NCBI RefSeq assembly: GCF_947502445.1
Contig: NZ_CANMZW010000009.1
Span: 119,335 to 183,334 of the forward strand
Source: an uncultured Brevibacillus sp.
GTDB lineage: Bacteria > Bacillota > Bacilli > Brevibacillales > Brevibacillaceae
DNA length: 64,000 bases
Direction: 5' to 3'
This document shows positions 61,553 through 64,000 of this stretch, one piece after another (within the stretch, counting starts at the first letter, position 1; the number at the start of each line of letters is the position of its first letter). Under the pieces are notes generated by a model. It did not search any database. It had not been told where the DNA came from and worked only from the letters and a program-made list of their open reading frames with translations. The position numbers and the translations under genes were made by a program.

Positions 61553-62608
61553 GTGAGCGAACTACGTAATCCGTGGCAGTTACTATACCGTGTTTATCGC
61601 CATGTACAACCTGTGCTGGAGAGAGAGTTTGCAGCCTGGTATAAAAAGGCACAGGCGATTCCCAACCCGGAGCTACGAAAGCAAGCACAAGACAGCATGG
61701 ACTCCAAGAAGTTTCACTGTCAAGGCGGGTGTGTCTATGCCGCACAAGTAGTGGGGCATGTAGAAACGATCGTGCCTCTCATTGTTGCTTATCAGACGAT
61801 CAGTGATTATTTGGACAACTTATGTGATCGCAGTACATCGCTTGATCCGCAAGATTTCAGACAGCTGCATGTATCGATGCAGGATGCCTTGACTCCTGGC
61901 GCTCCACTGCGAGATTACTATTTGTATCGAGAGGACAAGGATGACGGTGGCTTTCTCGCTGATTTGGTGCAAACCTGTCAGAGGTTCGCAGCGCAGCTGC
62001 CGGCTTACGAGAAGATTCAATCGCAAGTACTGGAGTTTTCCTGTCTGTATAGCGATTTGCAGGTTTATAAGCATATCGATCCAAAACTACGCGAGCAAGA
62101 GCTGTTTGCCTGGTGGGATATTCACAAGAAGCGTTACGGGTATCTGCAATGGCAGGAATTCGCCGCTGTGACAGGGTCTACCATCGGTATTTTTGCCCTG
62201 TTTTGCATGGCGACAGATAGAGCAGTGAGGGAAGAGCAGATCGAAGTAGTGAGTGAGGCATATTTTCCGTGGATGTGTGGTTTACATATTTTGCTTGACT
62301 ACTTGATTGACCTGGAAGAAGACAGACTTGGCGGAGATTTGAACTTTGTCAGTTATTATCCATCCGAGCATGAAGCTACAGAGCGCTTGCAATTTTTCAT
62401 CCAGCAAGCAAAGGCAAGCGTTAGACGCTTGCCAAATCCTGCATTTCACCGTATGATCGTTGACGGGCTAGTTGCATTCTATCTGGCAGATCGCAAGGTA
62501 AATCGCAGCCAGCCACGCATCTATACCATTGCCAAACAACTGTTGAAACAGGCGAAGGGTTTGCCTTCCGTTCTGTTTTATGTGAACAGCTTACTTGTAA
62601 GGCGATAA
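61553..62608 (+). CDS. ytpB: Tetraprenyl-beta-curcumene synthase YtpB
   Basis: A 351-residue DUF2600 terpene synthase. The Asp-rich motif ISDYLDNLCD binds Mg2+-pyrophosphate, and conserved aromatic blocks (KKFHCQGGCVYAAQ, WQEFAAVTGSTIGIFALF) follow. In Bacillus, YtpB converts tetraprenyl diphosphate to tetraprenyl-beta-curcumene, a step to the sesquarterpenes of spores. GTG 61553 is chosen because GGGAGGGAAG is seven bases upstream; the open frame extends to 61481. It may read through from the regulator gene. Confidence 0.9.
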   Translation: MSELRNPWQLLYRVYRHVQPVLEREFAAWYKKAQAIPNPELRKQAQDSMDSKKFHCQGGCVYAAQVVGHVETIVPLIVAYQTISDYLDNLCDRSTSLDPQDFRQLHVSMQDALTPGAPLRDYYLYREDKDDGGFLADLVQTCQRFAAQLPAYEKIQSQVLEFSCLYSDLQVYKHIDPKLREQELFAWWDIHKKRYGYLQWQEFAAVTGSTIGIFALFCMATDRAVREEQIEVVSEAYFPWMCGLHILLDYLIDLEEDRLGGDLNFVSYYPSEHEATERLQFFIQQAKASVRRLPNPAFHRMIVDGLVAFYLADRKVNRSQPRIYTIAKQLLKQAKGLPSVLFYVNSLLVRR

Positions 62609-62619
62609 CGGAGAAGAGG

Positions 62620-62793
62620 TTAGCGCATATGCTTGCGCTTGTACGAAAAGCCAAATCCCATCAATGAGAAGGCAACTACGATACAGCCAAGGATACCGAG
62701 GGGACTTTTCTCCCCGATGGCAATGCCAACTCCGATGAGACAGGCGGTTACGCAAAAAGCCAAAGCCAGTGTTACCATTTGATAACGATTCAT
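62620..62793 (-). CDS. YlaF-like (DUF5325) small membrane protein, 57 aa
   Basis: A 57-residue protein with two hydrophobic helices (about 5-25 and 31-50) and a basic tail (FSYKRKHMR). The IGVGIAIGEKSPLGILG...MGFGFS pattern recalls YlaF/DUF5325 of Bacillus, whose function is unknown. AGGAGG lies ten bases before ATG 62793. It lies between ytpB and the PilZ gene, opposite to both. Confidence 0.72.
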   Translation of the reverse strand: MNRYQMVTLALAFCVTACLIGVGIAIGEKSPLGILGCIVVAFSLMGFGFSYKRKHMR

Positions 62794-62911
62794 CGGTCTG
62801 TAACCTCCTATCTGTCAATGTTCCCATTATACCTTATTTTCCGCGAAAAATATCAAGGGAAAGATTCCGGAAAACCCGGTAAAATATTGTGCGAAGTGGT
62901 GGATACCGCAG

Positions 62912-63541
62912 ATGGAAAGCATTTTACAATTCAAAAAAAATAATCGGATGTTTGAAGGGAAAGTAACCTACGAAGAGGGCGACCTGATAGAAGTCATGTT
63001 TTCTTCTCCGTTGGACGTGACAGTAGGTGAGCAGCTCCCCTGTTTATTGACTGTTGATTATGAGACCATTAGTAACTTTGATGCGGTTGTAGTGGCAAAA
63101 GATCAAAATCGGCTATTTTTGTTTCATTCACCGACGGCTACGGAGTTTCGTGAACAACGCAGACGCTATCCAAGATTTGATATGGAGGTAAAAGGCTGGA
63201 TTCAATATCCGACCCAAGAGCCTGATTCGCTGTTTTCTGTCTACAGCCATATGGTTGATCTCGTGAATTTGAGCTTGGGGGGGCTAGCGTTTCGTATGGA
63301 CAAACCGATTCCTTGCGAACAAGGGCTGGTTTTTTCAGTAGAGTTGTATGGACGCAATCGCCCGGACGGAGTCGTCAAGGCAGAGCTGCAAATCATACAC
63401 GAGCGCATCGAAGGTCCTCATTATTTGTTTGGTGGCACGATCAAAGGCATTAACGCTCGCCATTTTCACAATCTGCGCAAATATATACTGCACCGGCAAA
63501 TTGAAGAACGCAGGCAAGTCCAGATAGAACAAACGCTTTGA
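62912..63541 (+). CDS. PilZ-domain protein, YpfA/YcgR-like flagellar brake
   Basis: A 209-residue protein with an N-terminal YcgR-type domain (about 1-90) and a C-terminal PilZ domain. The cyclic-di-GMP motifs are RRRYPRFD (RxxxR) and NLSLGGLAF ([D/N]xSxxG). In Bacillus, YpfA (MotI/DgrA) binds cyclic-di-GMP and slows the flagellar motor. A ribosome binding site before ATG 62912 is weak (AAGTGGTGG). In Bacillus, ypfA lies near cmk, and cmk is not reached here. Confidence 0.88.
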   Translation: MESILQFKKNNRMFEGKVTYEEGDLIEVMFSSPLDVTVGEQLPCLLTVDYETISNFDAVVVAKDQNRLFLFHSPTATEFREQRRRYPRFDMEVKGWIQYPTQEPDSLFSVYSHMVDLVNLSLGGLAFRMDKPIPCEQGLVFSVELYGRNRPDGVVKAELQIIHERIEGPHYLFGGTIKGINARHFHNLRKYILHRQIEERRQVQIEQTL

Positions 63542-63612
63542 TTATCAGCGAGTGTACACTTCTCGAGCCTGCCTCCTGATCATTCCTTCCCCATGAGAAA
63601 GCATCCTTAGAG

Positions 63613-63637
63613 AAGGCCTCGATCGAGGTTTTCTTTT
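63613..63637 (+). terminator. Likely intrinsic terminator after the PilZ gene
   Basis: CCTCGATCGAGG can fold as a short GC-rich hairpin, followed by TTTTCTTTT. Confidence 0.65.
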
Positions 63638-63701
63638 CGTTCCAAAAAAACTTACCTACATAATTATTTGTAGCGGTAAATGATAGGCAATTTGTATTGT
63701 T

Positions 63702-63755
63702 AAAAAGCCATTCTTGTAGTTACTATTACAGTAGTGACTAACAAGAGGGCTTTTT
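63702..63755. terminator. 54-nt strong hairpin, probable bidirectional terminator
   Basis: AAAAAGCC...TTCTTGT...AGTTACTA and TAGTGACT...ACAAGA...GGCTTTTT pair over about 21 bp with small bulges. The left A run and right T run fit termination in both directions. Its right arm contains AGAGGG and ends directly at ATG 63756. Confidence 0.65.
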
Positions 63756-63905
63756 ATGCTGCAAGCGATGGTTGTTGTTTTCGGCTTTATGGCATTAGGT
63801 TTTTTTGCGCAACGGAGAGAGGAACAGAATCGTTCCTCACAGGCTGTCGAGAAAGTCTCGGCAGCCATATTTCACGTCAATTATTTTCGTAAATCACCGC
63901 GTTAA
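63756..63905 (+). CDS. Small membrane ORF, 49 aa (doubtful)
   Basis: The frame starts at ATG 63756, six bases after AGAGGG. It encodes an N-terminal hydrophobic stretch (MVVVFGFMALGFFAQ) and a hydrophilic tail. The ribosome binding site sits inside a hairpin arm, which argues against strong expression. Its position after the PilZ gene recalls ypfB of Bacillus, but I see no convincing similarity. Confidence 0.4.
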   Translation: MLQAMVVVFGFMALGFFAQRREEQNRSSQAVEKVSAAIFHVNYFRKSPR

Positions 63906-63948
63906 TGTGTTATAATATTAGTAATCTTGCATAAAAGGATGGGATATG

Positions 63949-64000
63949 ATGCTCTCTTCACTTAAAGAAAAACAAACATCTTATGAATTGGTTTGTATCG
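63949..64000 (+). CDS. Probable IS1182-family transposase, first 17 residues
   Basis: The gene runs off the right edge. The visible N-terminus MLSSLKEKQTSYELVCI resembles the opening of IS1182-type DDE transposases as I recall them (LSS-x-KxKQ-SYELV). AAAGGATGGG precedes the ATG pair at 63946/63949, and TATAAT lies at 63910. The assignment rests on a very short stretch; the left terminal repeat was not located. Confidence 0.5.
   Translation, partial: MLSSLKEKQTSYELVCI

Noticed and set aside
1..64000. rRNA or tRNA genes
   Set aside because: No conserved rRNA segments or tRNA cloverleaf with GGTTCRA-type T loop and CCA end were noticed; a tRNAscan-SE run would be decisive.

Overview
The window looks like chromosomal DNA of a spore-forming Bacillota, most likely Brevibacillus or a close relative (Paenibacillaceae). 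Evidence: strong AGGAGG-type ribosome binding sites with frequent TTG/GTG starts, spore-associated genes (protein-glutamine gamma-glutamyltransferase Tgl, a small SspK-like spore protein, the YtpB terpene synthase), Bacillales families (CvfB/YitL, YugN, YlaF, DUF3886, CidAB, YneR-like HesB), and Firmicute-style riboswitches. I see no rRNA, tRNA, prophage or CRISPR array. One insertion sequence probably begins at the right edge.

Layout. 1-3 kb: end of a p-aminobenzoyl-glutamate uptake/cleavage operon (abgT-abgA-abgB). 3-9 kb: hypothetical protein, lipoprotein, AraC/GyrI-like regulator, GNAT, K+ channel subunit KtrB, CHRD protein, first UppP. 9-11.3 kb: DUF1904 protein, then an ECF sigma factor with an overlapping membrane partner. 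11.3-17 kb: threonine synthase, a degenerate junction of two truncated genes (12.8-13.6 kb), RluF, MOSC protein, PncB, MetA (acetyl-CoA type). 18-21.4 kb: ROK regulator, LysR regulator with cidA-cidB. 21.4-26.3 kb: GNAT, tgl, sarcosine-oxidase-like flavoenzyme, chemotaxis receptor, remnant of a flavin reductase. 26.4-29.6 kb: ZIP transporter, motA-motB, VTT membrane protein. 29.8-33.9 kb: HxlR/DJ-1 pair, thioesterase, hydrolase, LMW phosphatase, and a guanidine-I riboswitch controlling two SMR exporters. 34-40.6 kb: CDF transporter, CBS/HlyC protein, M50 protease, HesB-like protein, DUF3905, glycosyltransferase, SspK-like protein and a run of three very small genes. 40.6-43.9 kb: MacAB/YknXYZ-type efflux operon.

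44-48.7 kb is the most unusual stretch. Glucose-6-phosphate isomerase carries a C-terminal excisionase-type helix-turn-helix domain and has a perfect 16-bp palindrome upstream of its start. Next come a TPP riboswitch in front of a solitary thiO, and a protein joining an Sm-like N-terminus, seven 13-residue Pro/Ser/Asn repeats and a C-terminal membrane tail. 48.8-55.6 kb: NUDIX hydrolase, NAD kinase, a frameshifted YbaK-type deacylase, GNAT plus MFS transporter, small proteins, Toprim protein, second UppP, CvfB. 55.6-61.5 kb: TAXI-TRAP transporter operon divergent from a GlnK/GlnL-like two-component system. 61.5-64 kb: YtpB, YlaF-like and PilZ proteins, then a small ORF behind a strong hairpin and the probable start of an IS1182-type transposase.

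All assignments come from reading the sequence and recalling protein families; no database search was run.
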